A stretch of DNA of 64,000 nt. Source: Prevotella sp. (lineage in GTDB: Bacteria > Bacteroidota > Bacteroidia > Bacteroidales > Bacteroidaceae). The translations under genes were made by a program, and so were the position numbers. How positions within the stretch are numbered: the stretch's first letter is position 1; every line of letters starts with the position of its first letter. Where the stretch lies: assembly GCA_016281815.1 (NCBI GenBank), contig JAEEJK010000083.1:41312-105311 (forward strand), given 5' to 3'. Shown piece after piece: positions 18,303 to 28,007 of the stretch. The notes beneath the pieces were generated by a model, which saw only the letters and a program-made list of their open reading frames with translations, had not been told where the DNA came from and did not search any database.

Positions 18303-19355
18303 ATGGGAAGAAAGATTTTTTTTATCGGGCCTCTTGGTGCTGAGGCAAAAATGGTGAGCGGCGACTCACTGAAAAACCTGCACCTCACCCGACAGTTGGA
18401 GAAGTTGTCTGTACACCTTACCATTGTCGACACCAATGCCTGCCGGAAATCTTTCTGGAAGACCATATCCTCCATCTTTTCCGTCGTCACTCATCGCAAG
18501 AGCAAATTTATAGTCTCTGCCAGCACAAGAGGTGCCTATATCATCCTACAGTTGTTGCGCTTTTTCAAGATCAAGGATGTCATCTACTGGGTGGTTGGCG
18601 GCGACGTGCCCCATCAGATGGATTGTGGCTTTGTCAGCAAAGCGCCATACAGGAATGCCAGAATCATCCTCGTGGAGGGAGAGCGGATGAAGGAGTCGCT
18701 GAATATCAGCGGTCTGAACAATGTGATGAGACTTCCCAATTTCAAGCATATCACATCCATTCCTCAGAAAAAGCCACGTTCATCTGATGCACCCGTCAGA
18801 TTTGTATTTCTCTCCAGAATCACAGAGGACAAAGGTTGCACCTATATCAACAGGGCGGCGGAAAAACTGAATGAGAAAGGATTGGCTCATCTGTTCAGCA
18901 TCGACTACTATGGCTCCATTGCTGAGGAATACAAGGAAAAATTTCAAAAGGAAATCGACCTGATACCCAACATAGCATACAAGGGATTTCTCAATCTGCT
19001 TCAGACAGACAACTATGCCGTGCTGGCCGGTTATGATGCCATGCTGTTTCCCACGTTTTTTTATGGCGAGGGATTTGCAGGCATCTTCATAGATGCCTTC
19101 ATCTCAGGGCTGCCTGTCATCGCATCCGACTGGAGCCTCAATGGAGAAATCATCAAAAACGGGAAGACAGGATGGATAGTCCCCAACCGGAATGTGGATG
19201 AACTGGCCAACACCATGGAACGGGTCATCCGTCATCCCGAACAAGCGTGGGAAATGGGACAGGCCTGCCAGGCACAGTGCATGGAGTATGACACCGACCA
19301 TGTCGTCACCCCATCACTGCTGAAACAATTGGGCTTGCTCACCCCCCAATCTTAA
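18303..19355 (+). CDS. Glycosyltransferase family 4
   Basis: A 350-residue GT-B-like enzyme. It begins MGRKIFFIGPLG, and the C-terminal domain carries FLSRITEDKGC and E-G-F-A-G-I-F-I-D, an E-x7-D variant of the usual E-x7-E donor motif. It probably adds a sugar to the glycan unit; donor unknown. A 66-nt gap precedes it. Its stop overlaps by four bases with the stop of the convergent GT2 gene, so the plus-strand locus ends here. Confidence 0.88.
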   Translation: MGRKIFFIGPLGAEAKMVSGDSLKNLHLTRQLEKLSVHLTIVDTNACRKSFWKTISSIFSVVTHRKSKFIVSASTRGAYIILQLLRFFKIKDVIYWVVGGDVPHQMDCGFVSKAPYRNARIILVEGERMKESLNISGLNNVMRLPNFKHITSIPQKKPRSSDAPVRFVFLSRITEDKGCTYINRAAEKLNEKGLAHLFSIDYYGSIAEEYKEKFQKEIDLIPNIAYKGFLNLLQTDNYAVLAGYDAMLFPTFFYGEGFAGIFIDAFISGLPVIASDWSLNGEIIKNGKTGWIVPNRNVDELANTMERVIRHPEQAWEMGQACQAQCMEYDTDHVVTPSLLKQLGLLTPQS

Positions 19356-20257
19356 TGGATGAAACTTTGCCAGTGTGAGGCTATCTTATCAGACACAAAC
19401 CGCCTCACATCTGTGCACAAGGATACCTTGTTCTTCTTCAGGGCAAGCCTGTATTTCTGAACCTTTACCTTCAGCGGAAGGTCAACAGAATACCTCGATC
19501 TGATAAAATAGTTCAAAAAAGAGGGTATCTGAGAAAAACCTACTTCCTGATACAAAGAAATCGTCTGCCCGCAAATATCCAACAGAGAATCCAAAACAAG
19601 TGAATTTCTGAATTTGTCCGTTTGGCTCCCCCCTGCAGGCCGATAATAATGATAGATGACAGTTGGTTCCACTGCCATTTTTTGAGCCAACTTGCTGCAT
19701 TTCAAGCAGAACATCTTGTCATTGCAAGTCAGCAATTCATCGAAGCGGAGTTGGTGCTTCTCCACCATTTCTTTTCTTACCATCCGCGACCAAGGAGTCC
19801 ATATTCCATACCTAAGTCGCTTCTCTGCATGAGATTTTCCTTTGAGAAAAGCCTTGATTATTGAGGTAATCTCATGCGGCCAAATTTCCCCTTTCTCATT
19901 AAAACAATGAACGTTCAGATACACGATGTCTGTATCTGTATCATCGGCATATTTATCTAGAAACGCATTCAGATGCTCTGTGTAACAGTCATCCGCATCT
20001 GAGAAAACCAGCCATTTGCCTTTTGCCTTTTCCATGCCGATATTTCTTGCCCTGCCAGCACCCTTGGCGCGTTCTTCATCCAAAAAAATCAGTTCGGCTT
20101 TCTGAGCATCGACAACGGGCTTTTTGTCATTGTCGCTATTGTCATCGACAACGATAATCTGCACATCATCACGGTCAGGTATGCTGGCAAGACAGCGACT
20201 GAGCAAATCCGGACAGTTCTTATGTGGAATTATAATGGAGTAATTGATTTGCTGCAT
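19352..20257 (-). CDS. Glycosyltransferase family 2
   Basis: A 301-residue inverting GT-A enzyme: YSIIIPHKNCPDLL, IVVDDNSDND, GAGRARNIGMEKAKG and F-S-D-A-D-D (the DxD metal site). It is soluble, with no membrane helices. It lies opposite the rest of the glycan locus and has its own strong promoter, so it may be regulated separately or act on another acceptor such as LPS core. Convergent with the GT4 gene. Confidence 0.9.
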   Translation of the reverse strand: MQQINYSIIIPHKNCPDLLSRCLASIPDRDDVQIIVVDDNSDNDKKPVVDAQKAELIFLDEERAKGAGRARNIGMEKAKGKWLVFSDADDCYTEHLNAFLDKYADDTDTDIVYLNVHCFNEKGEIWPHEITSIIKAFLKGKSHAEKRLRYGIWTPWSRMVRKEMVEKHQLRFDELLTCNDKMFCLKCSKLAQKMAVEPTVIYHYYRPAGGSQTDKFRNSLVLDSLLDICGQTISLYQEVGFSQIPSFLNYFIRSRYSVDLPLKVKVQKYRLALKKNKVSLCTDVRRFVSDKIASHWQSFIH

Positions 20258-20335
20258 AACACAACCATCATGAAATCTATATCTCTTTTTCTCGTCAGAT
20301 ACTTCAAAAACGCCTTAACTTGCAAGATAATTGTG

Positions 20336-20368
20336 CAAAGTTAGCACATTTCCTGATAATAAATCCAA
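20336..20368 (-). promoter_or_regulatory. Promoter of the minus-strand GT2 gene
   Basis: On the minus strand TTGG (20365-20368), a 21-nt spacer and TAACTTTG (20336-20343) match TTTG-N19-21-TAnnTTTG with one -33 change. It lies about 80 nt upstream of the start. Confidence 0.7.
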
Positions 20369-20470
20369 TTATTTCTTTTTTTTTGAACGCATCCCTGTTA
20401 TCTAAATGCTATAGCGTTTTTAAATGAAGAAACTTTTAACTATTTGGACGGAAAATTTCATTATTTTCAT

Positions 20471-20478
20471 TACTTTTG
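20471..20478 (+). promoter_or_regulatory. Bacteroidota -7 element before the glycosidase-like gene
   Basis: TACTTTTG fits TAnnTTTG, 20 nt before the start at 20499. A TTTG (20443-20446) lies 24 nt upstream, slightly too far for the usual spacing. Confidence 0.5.
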
Positions 20479-20498
20479 CATATTAATTCTGTATACTC

Positions 20499-22640
20499 AT
20501 GCCTAAACACCTACTTATCATCCTACTACTGTGTATCTCCACATCGGCACAGTCGCAGCCCATCGACCGCGAATCGGTGGTGAGACGCAACTGCCCCCAT
20601 GTGACAAGCCTTGACACACTGGCATCCCTCACCGTGGGCAACGGCGGTTTTGCCATGACCGTCGATGCCACAGGCCTGCAGTCTTTTCCCGAGTTGTACT
20701 CGGGCGGCGTGCCGCTCGGAACGATGAGCGACTGGGGCTGGCACAACTTCGACAACCCTGAGAACTACCGCCCGGAGGAAGCCCTTCAGGCTTATGACTT
20801 TGGACACGGACACACTGAGTTCTACGCCACACAGTTCAAGGAACCCGGGCGACCTCAGGGAGCATCCGAATGGTACCGCCAAAATCCCCACCGCATGCAT
20901 CTCGGAGCCGTGGGCCTGCTGCTCGACGCTTCCGACGTGACCGACATCGATCAGACACTTGACCTATGGACCGGAGTTATCGACAGTCGTTTCACCTATC
21001 ATGAGCACCGCTATCACGTGCAGACAGTATGCCACCCCACACGCGACCTCATCGCCACACGCGTGGAGTCTGATGACCCCAACAAACAACTGACCTTCCG
21101 CTTCCCCTACCCTACAGGCAAACATACCGACGACGGCTGCAACTGGGATGAGTGGGAGCGCAACATCACAAGTTTCGACGGCCGAGGATCAGCACGCACC
21201 GATACCCTCAAGCGCATCTTAGACGGCCAGTCGCGTTTCGACGATGCCGACTACTATGTCACCATCCACTGGGACAAGGGACAACATCACTACGTCAACC
21301 GGCAGGGCGACCATCCTCTGTGGAACAGCCAGCATTTCAACTGCCCCGACCAAGTGACGGCTCTCACCGTGGAGTTTTACAAGCAGAAAGACCCCAACCG
21401 CCGTCTGCTGAGTTTTGAGGAAGTGGCCACAGCCTCCGCCCAGCACTGGCAAAACTATTGGCGCAAGGGAGCCATCGCCGATTTCTCACAATGCACAGAT
21501 CCACGTGCAGCCGAACTGGAGCGCCGCGTGGTGCTCAGCCAATACCTTTTGGCTGTGAACGATGGCGGCGACCAACCCCCTCAGGAAACCGGTCTCACCT
21601 ACAACTCATGGTTTGGTAAGTTCCATCTGGAGATGATTTGGTGGCACCAGGCACAGTTCGCCCTGTGGGGGCATCCCGAGATGCTCGAGCATTCACTCGA
21701 CTGGTATTTCAGCGTGCGGCCCGTTGCCCGCGAGATAGCCCGCCGGCAAGGTTTCAAGGGAGTGAGATGGATGAAGATGACCGACCCGTCGGGCACTGAG
21801 GCACCATCCAAAGTGGGCAGTTTCCTCATCTGGCAACAACCTCACCCCATCTATTTAGCCGAACTGCTCTACCGTGCCGCTGATTCCCTGGGACGTGCCC
21901 GCATCATTGAGAAATACAAGGACATTGTTGCCGAAACCGCAGAATTCATGCAGTCGTTTGCCACCTATGACCATCAGGGCGACCGCTATGTGCTTAAAGG
22001 ATGCATCCCAGCCCAGGAAACACTGCGAGCAGCAGAGACCGTGAATCCCCCATTCGAACTGTCATACTGGCGGTTTGCCCTTCAGTTGGCTCAGGAGTGG
22101 CGGGAGCGATTGGGCATGTCGCGCAGCAACGACTGGGACGAGGTGATCAACCGTCTCTCACCCCTTGCCTCCAAAGACAGCCTCTATCTGGCTGCTGAGA
22201 CTGCCCCTGAGACCTACGAGGACATCCGCTTCACAAGCGACCACATGGCAGTATTGGGAGCGGTGGGCATCCTCCCTTTCACGCCCCAATGTGACAATGC
22301 AATCATGCGCAATACCCTGCACTGGGTGCTCCACAACTGGAACTGGGACAAGACATGGGGATGGGATTTCCCCATGACAGCAATGAACGCCGCCCGCATG
22401 GGCGAACCTCAGCATGCCGTTGATGCCCTGCTCTCTCCTCAGCGCACCAACACCTACCTGCCCAACGGACACAACTATCAGGACGGGCGTCTCCGCATCT
22501 ACCTGCCGGGCAATGGCGGACTGCTTACCGCCGTGGCCATGATGTGCGCAGGATGGGATGGCGAAGAGCGGCACAATCCCGGATTTCCTTCCGACGGGAC
22601 ATGGGATGTACGCTGGGAAGGATTGCTCCCACTGCCATGA
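20499..22640 (+). CDS. Secreted six-hairpin glycosidase-like protein
   Basis: A 713-residue protein with a signal peptide (LLIILLLCISTSAQS). It has an N-terminal beta-rich region (residues 25-300) and a C-terminal alpha/alpha toroid-type region. Trp/His-rich blocks such as GKFHLEMIWWHQAQ, FTSDHMAVLGAVG and TWGWDFPMTAMNAARMG resemble GH65/GH95-type six-hairpin glycosidases. The Glu of FHLEM is a candidate general acid. Probable role: periplasmic cleavage of an oligosaccharide, perhaps fucosylated or glucosylated. I cannot assign a GH family from reading alone. It overlaps the next gene by four bases. Confidence 0.72.
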   Translation: MPKHLLIILLLCISTSAQSQPIDRESVVRRNCPHVTSLDTLASLTVGNGGFAMTVDATGLQSFPELYSGGVPLGTMSDWGWHNFDNPENYRPEEALQAYDFGHGHTEFYATQFKEPGRPQGASEWYRQNPHRMHLGAVGLLLDASDVTDIDQTLDLWTGVIDSRFTYHEHRYHVQTVCHPTRDLIATRVESDDPNKQLTFRFPYPTGKHTDDGCNWDEWERNITSFDGRGSARTDTLKRILDGQSRFDDADYYVTIHWDKGQHHYVNRQGDHPLWNSQHFNCPDQVTALTVEFYKQKDPNRRLLSFEEVATASAQHWQNYWRKGAIADFSQCTDPRAAELERRVVLSQYLLAVNDGGDQPPQETGLTYNSWFGKFHLEMIWWHQAQFALWGHPEMLEHSLDWYFSVRPVAREIARRQGFKGVRWMKMTDPSGTEAPSKVGSFLIWQQPHPIYLAELLYRAADSLGRARIIEKYKDIVAETAEFMQSFATYDHQGDRYVLKGCIPAQETLRAAETVNPPFELSYWRFALQLAQEWRERLGMSRSNDWDEVINRLSPLASKDSLYLAAETAPETYEDIRFTSDHMAVLGAVGILPFTPQCDNAIMRNTLHWVLHNWNWDKTWGWDFPMTAMNAARMGEPQHAVDALLSPQRTNTYLPNGHNYQDGRLRIYLPGNGGLLTAVAMMCAGWDGEERHNPGFPSDGTWDVRWEGLLPLP

Positions 22641-23269
22641 AAAAGGCCATTCTATATCTGATGCTTGCTCTTGTTCTCACTATGACAGGGTGCAAAGGAA
22701 AAACTGCTGAGGAAGCATATTCCCTGTTGCCCGACACCTGTCACCTTCAAAACGGCGACCTCGTGTTCAGAAGGGGTACAGGAATTACCAGCCATGCCAT
22801 CTTGGCAGCCGACCACGGAGGGCGTTTCTCCCACATCGGCATCGTTGTCGATTCCTCGGGCATCGCCATGGTGGTGCACGCTGTTCCCGGAGAGCCCGAT
22901 TATGAGGGAGACCCTGACCGAGTGAAGATGGAGCCAGCCGCTCAATTCTTTTCCACATTCAACGCATCTCTCGGCGAGGTATGCCGACCCATCGACTCCG
23001 TTGCTGCCAAAAAAGCCGCCGAGACAGCGATAGAATACTATCACCGCAAGGTGCTTTTCGACCATCAGTACGACCATACCGACACCACCCGTCTCTACTG
23101 CACAGAACTGGTGATGAACTGTTATCAAAAGGCGGGGATCGTGCTCACTGGTCCTCCCGCCCATTCCTTCTCCCTACCTGGCTTGAACTGCACCTGCTGG
23201 CTGCCATCCGACATCTATCATTCGGAATACATCATTCCTGTTTACTCCTTCAACCAACCCATCCAGTAA
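22637..23269 (+). CDS. YiiX/YebB-like NlpC/P60-type lipoprotein
   Basis: A 210-residue lipoprotein: signal LALVLTMTGCKGK with Cys18 in a lipobox. The circularly permuted NlpC/P60 (YiiX-like) fold shows N-G-D-L-V-F-R, the catalytic-His block FSHIGIVV and the catalytic-Cys block LYCTELV. Such proteins act as amidases or thiol hydrolases on cell-wall or lipid substrates. The start 22637 (MKKAILYLM) overlaps the glycosidase stop as ATGA; frames opening further upstream lie inside that gene. Confidence 0.85.
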   Translation: MKKAILYLMLALVLTMTGCKGKTAEEAYSLLPDTCHLQNGDLVFRRGTGITSHAILAADHGGRFSHIGIVVDSSGIAMVVHAVPGEPDYEGDPDRVKMEPAAQFFSTFNASLGEVCRPIDSVAAKKAAETAIEYYHRKVLFDHQYDHTDTTRLYCTELVMNCYQKAGIVLTGPPAHSFSLPGLNCTCWLPSDIYHSEYIIPVYSFNQPIQ

Positions 23270-23284
23270 AAATATTCCTTGTCC

Positions 23285-25168
23285 ATGCCCGACAGCCAAG
23301 CCATACAATCGCTCCGCCAGCAACGCCTGCTGCTCGAGATAGAATATGCCACAGAGCGCGAAGCTTATCGCCGCCAGACTGAAGCAGTGGGCTTGCAGCG
23401 CAAAGTCAAGCGGGGGGATGCCTGGTATCCCATCCGCGGCGGGGCATCCTACTACAACTCACTCAACCATTTGGTATTGGAGGTGCACCGCACTCAGGAC
23501 ACAGATATCGAGCACAATTTCGAATATGGCCGACCTGTTTGCTTTTTCCGAATCACCAAAGACGAAAAGGGCAATACCGCCATCAAATATTTCAAGCACA
23601 CTTGTGTGGTCAACTATGCCGACGGCGACCGCATGGTGGTGATTGTGGAGGACACCGCTACTGTCGCAGAAGTGCAGCATGGTGAGAACATAGGTGTGCA
23701 ACTGTTTTTCGATGAGACAACCTACCGGCTGATGTTCGAGGCCCTCGACCGTGTGATACAGGCCCGAGACAACCGCCTTGCCCACCTACGCGACCTTTTC
23801 TACTCACACATGCCGGCATCCAACTTCTCATTTGCCTCTTCTCGCTTCCCATGGCTCAACTCCACTCAGGAACGTGCTGTCAATGAAGTATTACGGGCGA
23901 AGGATGTCATAGTGGTGCATGGTCCTCCCGGTACGGGCAAGACGACGACCCTCGTTGAGGCCATCAGTGAGACCCTGAAACGTGAGAGCCAAGTATTGGT
24001 CTGCGCCCAAAGCAATATGGCCGTCGACTGGATTTCCGAACAACTGACCGACCGTGGTATCCCTGTGCTGCGCATCGGCAACCCTACCCGGGTCAATGAC
24101 AAGATGCTGTCGTTTACCTATGAGCGGCGCTTCGAGGCTCACCCCGACTATCCGGAACTGTGGGGTATCAGGAAAGCCATCCGCCAACTGCGGCAGCAAC
24201 GACCCAAAAAGAACAATTACCACCAGGCCATGGACCGCCTTCAGTCGCGTGCCACCGAACTGGAGATCCGCATCCAAAGCCAACTCTTCGACGAGGCACG
24301 TGTCATCGCATCCACTCTGGCCGGAAGCGCCAACCGCCTGCTGGACGGACAACGCTATGCCACGCTCTTCATCGACGAGGCGGCCCAGGCTCTTGAGGCA
24401 GCATGCTGGATAGCCATCCGCAAGGTCAACCGTGTTATCTTCGCCGGCGACCACTGCCAGTTGCCACCCACCGTGAAGAGTCTGGCAGCCCTGAAAGGCG
24501 GTCTGGCCAAGACTCTCATGGAGCGTATTGTGGAGAACAAGCCCGAAGTGGTGACCATGCTCCGCGTGCAATACCGTATGAACGAACAGATCATGCGCTT
24601 CTCATCCGACTATTTCTATGGTGGAAAGGTGGAGAGTGCCCCACAGATCCGTAGCCGGGGCATCCTCGACTACGACCATCCCATGACATGGATAGACACA
24701 TCAGACATCGACAGCCATGAGGAGTTTATCGGCGAGAGTTTCGGGCGCATCAACCGCGAAGAAGCCGACCTCACCGCTGCTACCCTCGTGACCTACCTCA
24801 CCAAAATAGGCCATCAGCGCATCCTCGACGAGCGCATCGACGTGGGCATCATCTCACCCTACCGCGCACAGGTGCAACTGCTGCGAAAACTCATCGCACG
24901 TCAGGCTAACCTCAAACCCTACCGGCATCTCATCAGCATCAATACCGTCGATGGCTTCCAGGGGCAGGAACGCGACATCATCATCATCTCACTCGTCAGG
25001 AGCAACAAAGAAGGACAAATCGGTTTCCTGCGCGACCTGCGCCGCATGAACGTCGCCATCACCCGCGCCCGTATGAAACTCATCATCATTGGCAACTCAT
25101 CCACCATGGGCCGCCATCCCTTTTATAAAAAACTATATCAATACGTGACATCGTCATCCAAAGAATAA
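23285..25168 (+). CDS. UPF1/IGHMBP2-like superfamily 1 helicase
   Basis: A 627-residue SF1B-type helicase. Walker A HGPPGTGKTTT near residue 211, Walker B F-I-D-E-A-A-Q, motif III AGDHCQLPP, motif IV region VQYRMNEQIM, motif V-like TVDGFQGQERDIII and motif VI AITRARMKLI. The N-terminal 190 residues hold a beta-barrel/stalk-like insertion as in Upf1-like proteins. The protein probably unwinds RNA or DNA 5'-3'; its bacterial role is not established. I start at the ATG 23285; a TTG two codons upstream is possible. Fifteen bases separate it from the lipoprotein gene. Confidence 0.9.
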   Translation: MPDSQAIQSLRQQRLLLEIEYATEREAYRRQTEAVGLQRKVKRGDAWYPIRGGASYYNSLNHLVLEVHRTQDTDIEHNFEYGRPVCFFRITKDEKGNTAIKYFKHTCVVNYADGDRMVVIVEDTATVAEVQHGENIGVQLFFDETTYRLMFEALDRVIQARDNRLAHLRDLFYSHMPASNFSFASSRFPWLNSTQERAVNEVLRAKDVIVVHGPPGTGKTTTLVEAISETLKRESQVLVCAQSNMAVDWISEQLTDRGIPVLRIGNPTRVNDKMLSFTYERRFEAHPDYPELWGIRKAIRQLRQQRPKKNNYHQAMDRLQSRATELEIRIQSQLFDEARVIASTLAGSANRLLDGQRYATLFIDEAAQALEAACWIAIRKVNRVIFAGDHCQLPPTVKSLAALKGGLAKTLMERIVENKPEVVTMLRVQYRMNEQIMRFSSDYFYGGKVESAPQIRSRGILDYDHPMTWIDTSDIDSHEEFIGESFGRINREEADLTAATLVTYLTKIGHQRILDERIDVGIISPYRAQVQLLRKLIARQANLKPYRHLISINTVDGFQGQERDIIIISLVRSNKEGQIGFLRDLRRMNVAITRARMKLIIIGNSSTMGRHPFYKKLYQYVTSSSKE

Positions 25169-25173
25169 AGGAC

Positions 25174-25560
25174 ATGATACAGCAAGATTATTTCATTCGC
25201 GTCATCCGCGAGTTTTTCGCAGCCCTCGCCAAGGCACTTGAAAAAAAAGAAATCGAAGACAGGAGCAAGGCCATCCATGAATTGTATGAGCAATACCTCG
25301 GCTCGTATGAGTTCTACCAGAATGCAACGACAGAGGAAGCCATTGAGCAAATCATGCTGCTCTATCCTGAAGAGCAGCGCTACCAACGGATGGAGATGCT
25401 TGCCGAACTATATTATGCTGAGGCGGAATGGCGCGCCTTTCCTATATGCAACAATCTGCTCGAACGAGCCCTGGCTCTCTTTGAAATCATCGACCATAAC
25501 AGTGGTGTCTACTCCCTTGCGCGCGCCGACAAGATCGACAGCATCCGCAAGCGCATTTAG
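25174..25560 (+). CDS. Small helical protein of unknown function (DUF6483-like?)
   Basis: A 128-residue, mostly helical acidic protein that begins MIQQDYFIRVIREFFAALAKAL. That opening is reminiscent of DUF6483-type proteins, but I am not sure of the family. There is no signal peptide or membrane helix. TPR-like alternation of Ala/Leu/Tyr appears in residues 75-120. It lies five bases after the helicase gene, so it is very likely co-transcribed, and it converges with the SGNH gene (4-nt overlap of stops). Confidence 0.6.
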   Translation: MIQQDYFIRVIREFFAALAKALEKKEIEDRSKAIHELYEQYLGSYEFYQNATTEEAIEQIMLLYPEEQRYQRMEMLAELYYAEAEWRAFPICNNLLERALALFEIIDHNSGVYSLARADKIDSIRKRI

Positions 25561-26465
25561 AAGCCAAGTTTTCTCAATTCCACTATCATGTCGCGGGTGA
25601 ATTCATCAGCACCTCGCGCATTCAGATGTGTTCCATCCTTGAAAAATTCATCATTATGAAGATATTTCGGATGATTGGAATAGTCCAAAAAAGGGATGGC
25701 ATGCTCCCGGCAGATTTCCTTGATGGGTTGATATTGTGCAGTATCCGAACCATACCAAATCGGTGACACGACAAACAGCAACTTGGCATCACCACAAAGG
25801 TCAACAAACTTGTTGACGAAGTCCAGTTTCAATGGGTCGAAATCATATTGATTATTTGTCGTGATCACCCTGTTCCTGTTGACTTTCATTGGGTCAAGCC
25901 CGCCATTCAGAGGTCTGAATCCCTTAACACCTGTATCCGTAGAAAATGAAGTAAGATAGACAAAGACATTTTGCAGGAACTTGGAATTGTAACGATACAG
26001 GTAACTCTGCATCTTGTATTTCTCCGTCTGGTCTATATCTTCGAAGATTTCCTTGATGCCCTCCCGATCGTATCTTGATTTAAGCCATCCCAGATAAGTG
26101 TGGTTGTCGTTATTGAGCAAATCGAATGTCACAGCGATATCCTGGATGATTATTTTGGGAGTTTTCCTGCTTTCTATCATTTTCAAACGGCCATAACTGA
26201 GAATAATCCCATTGCCATCGTCTCCGCAGTTATAACACGACATACCCAAGGAGTCCTCCAACATTTGGGCATTGTAATGATGGACGGCACGCGAGGAGCC
26301 AAATATCAGAATATCCTCAGTGGCTTTGTTGCAAATATAATTATCTCTCCCCTGACCACCACCTGCAATACGATTGACAATGGTGTCCATGACATGACCA
26401 AAGGCAAAATCAAATATGGCAAGAATAGCAAACAAAAGAATGATCTTTAAGATGAATTTTTTCAT
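25557..26465 (-). CDS. SGNH-fold membrane-anchored protein, AlgJ/DltD-like partner of MBOAT
   Basis: A 302-residue protein with one N-terminal anchor (MKKFILKIILLFAILAIF), then an extracytoplasmic SGNH-like domain. G-S-S-R at the start of the domain gives a candidate nucleophile serine, and K-D-G-T-H-L-N near the C-terminus gives the Asp/His pair. MBOAT partners of this kind deliver the acetyl group to an exported glycan. The ATG at 26465 is four bases after the MBOAT stop; a longer frame from 26510 would overlap that gene and lacks character. Confidence 0.78.
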   Translation of the reverse strand: MKKFILKIILLFAILAIFDFAFGHVMDTIVNRIAGGGQGRDNYICNKATEDILIFGSSRAVHHYNAQMLEDSLGMSCYNCGDDGNGIILSYGRLKMIESRKTPKIIIQDIAVTFDLLNNDNHTYLGWLKSRYDREGIKEIFEDIDQTEKYKMQSYLYRYNSKFLQNVFVYLTSFSTDTGVKGFRPLNGGLDPMKVNRNRVITTNNQYDFDPLKLDFVNKFVDLCGDAKLLFVVSPIWYGSDTAQYQPIKEICREHAIPFLDYSNHPKYLHNDEFFKDGTHLNARGADEFTRDMIVELRKLGF

Positions 26466-26469
26466 GCCG

Positions 26470-27885
26470 TTAGAAATTTGCATAGATAAACTGATCGGAA
26501 CTGAACACACCTATAGAAAGAATGGTGATGAGAAGCAGCAAATATGTACACCACCTGATAATGGCTGAATGATGATTCATCAACAGACATTTGCTGGGGA
26601 AAAACTCATCCCGCAAATCTTTCAGGAAGAGAAGCATCACTCCCAAGAATATAAGGGGAGAATCTGGCAATGGAGGTATATATAAAGTGAAGGGCAATGA
26701 AGTGTCAAACATACGTGTGATGGCTCCCCATCCGTCTTTCAATGTGGGCATGCGGAAGAAAACCCATGCAAAATTGACTATCAGGAACGTGATGATGATT
26801 TTCACCGTTTTGCCCAACCAACCATATTTGCATCGCTGCTGACCAAGCATCTTCTCGACAATTTGGCATATGCCATGCATGCAACCCCAGACAATGAAAG
26901 TCCAGTTGGCTCCGTGCCAGATACCGCTGACGAGAAAAGTCACAAATATGTTCCAGTAATTGCGTAACTTGGAGCACCGGCTGCCTCCCATCGGTATGTA
27001 TACATAATCCTTCAGCCAAGTGGAAAGCGAGATGTGCCACCGATGCCAAAAATCGGTGACGCTGACAGCAAAATATGGTCGACGGAAATTCTCTGTGAGT
27101 TCAAAACCAAGCACCTTTCCGATACCGATGGCCATCAATGAATAGCCTGCAAAATCGGCATAAATCTGAATGGTGTAGAGCAGACTGGCTACGAAACACG
27201 ACAACCCGGTATAGTTGTTATAACTCGGCAAGACAACATCTACATAGAGAGCCACGCGATCTGCTACAACAACCTTCATGAACATTCCCCATAGAAGCAT
27301 TTTCAAACCATTGACCGATTTGGCATAGTCAAAGTATGGCCGCAATTGCTTCAACTGCGGAATAACAAGGGATGCCTTGTTGATGGGTCCTGACAGGATG
27401 CTCGGGAAGAATGACACAAACAATGCGTATGTGAGGAAATCCCTCTCAGCCTCCTGCCGCTTGTAGTAAACATCCCACAGATAGCCCAATGCCTGAAATG
27501 TAAAGAAGGAGATGCCAATGGGTATGGCCCAGTTCAGACCTGCCAAATGAAAGTCCAGGCCCAACGCAGACAAGAGGTCGGCAATGCTCTTGTTGATGAA
27601 GTTGAAGTACTTGAAGAAAACGAGTGGCAACAATCCCAACAAGACTCCAGCAGTCAGGACACGCTTAGGGTGGCTCGACCTATTGAGTGCCAATGCAGCG
27701 CCCCATGTCACAGCAGTCACACTAAACAGTATCAAGACATAGACCGGCTTCCACTGCAAATAAAGCAAATAACTCACAAGGAGCAAATACAAGTTCCTTG
27801 CTTTCGTGTACTTGGCTGGGATGGCATAGTACAATAGAAAGATAAGTGGAAACAGGACAATAAAACTAAACGAGTTGAATATCAT
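26470..27885 (-). CDS. MBOAT-family O-acyltransferase (AlgI-like)
   Basis: A 471-residue polytopic enzyme. The conserved MBOAT block contains MGGSRCSK, LVSGIWHGANWTFIVWG (the catalytic His in the S-G-I-W-H-G-A-x-W motif), and the upstream FWHRWHISLS. It moves acyl groups across the inner membrane for O-acetylation of a cell-surface glycan, with the SGNH protein encoded four bases downstream. It has its own strong promoter. The target polymer is not known, though the glycan locus lies 6 kb away. Confidence 0.93.
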   Translation of the reverse strand: MIFNSFSFIVLFPLIFLLYYAIPAKYTKARNLYLLLVSYLLYLQWKPVYVLILFSVTAVTWGAALALNRSSHPKRVLTAGVLLGLLPLVFFKYFNFINKSIADLLSALGLDFHLAGLNWAIPIGISFFTFQALGYLWDVYYKRQEAERDFLTYALFVSFFPSILSGPINKASLVIPQLKQLRPYFDYAKSVNGLKMLLWGMFMKVVVADRVALYVDVVLPSYNNYTGLSCFVASLLYTIQIYADFAGYSLMAIGIGKVLGFELTENFRRPYFAVSVTDFWHRWHISLSTWLKDYVYIPMGGSRCSKLRNYWNIFVTFLVSGIWHGANWTFIVWGCMHGICQIVEKMLGQQRCKYGWLGKTVKIIITFLIVNFAWVFFRMPTLKDGWGAITRMFDTSLPFTLYIPPLPDSPLIFLGVMLLFLKDLRDEFFPSKCLLMNHHSAIIRWCTYLLLLITILSIGVFSSDQFIYANF

Positions 27886-27976
27886 CCGTTGTCATCATTT
27901 GTGTCTGATGGGACCCAAGTCAGACATTATTTGTTTTCCTCCACTTCAAAAGTGAATCGGCATGCGTTTGCTGATG

Positions 27977-28007
27977 CAAAGATAGTGAAAGAAGAGAGCA
28001 ATGCAAA
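27977..28007 (-). promoter_or_regulatory. Promoter of the MBOAT-SGNH operon
   Basis: A perfect match on the minus strand: TTTG (28004-28007), a 19-nt spacer, TATCTTTG (27977-27984). The -33 box lies within the left arm of the hairpin described at 27998-28037. Confidence 0.85.
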
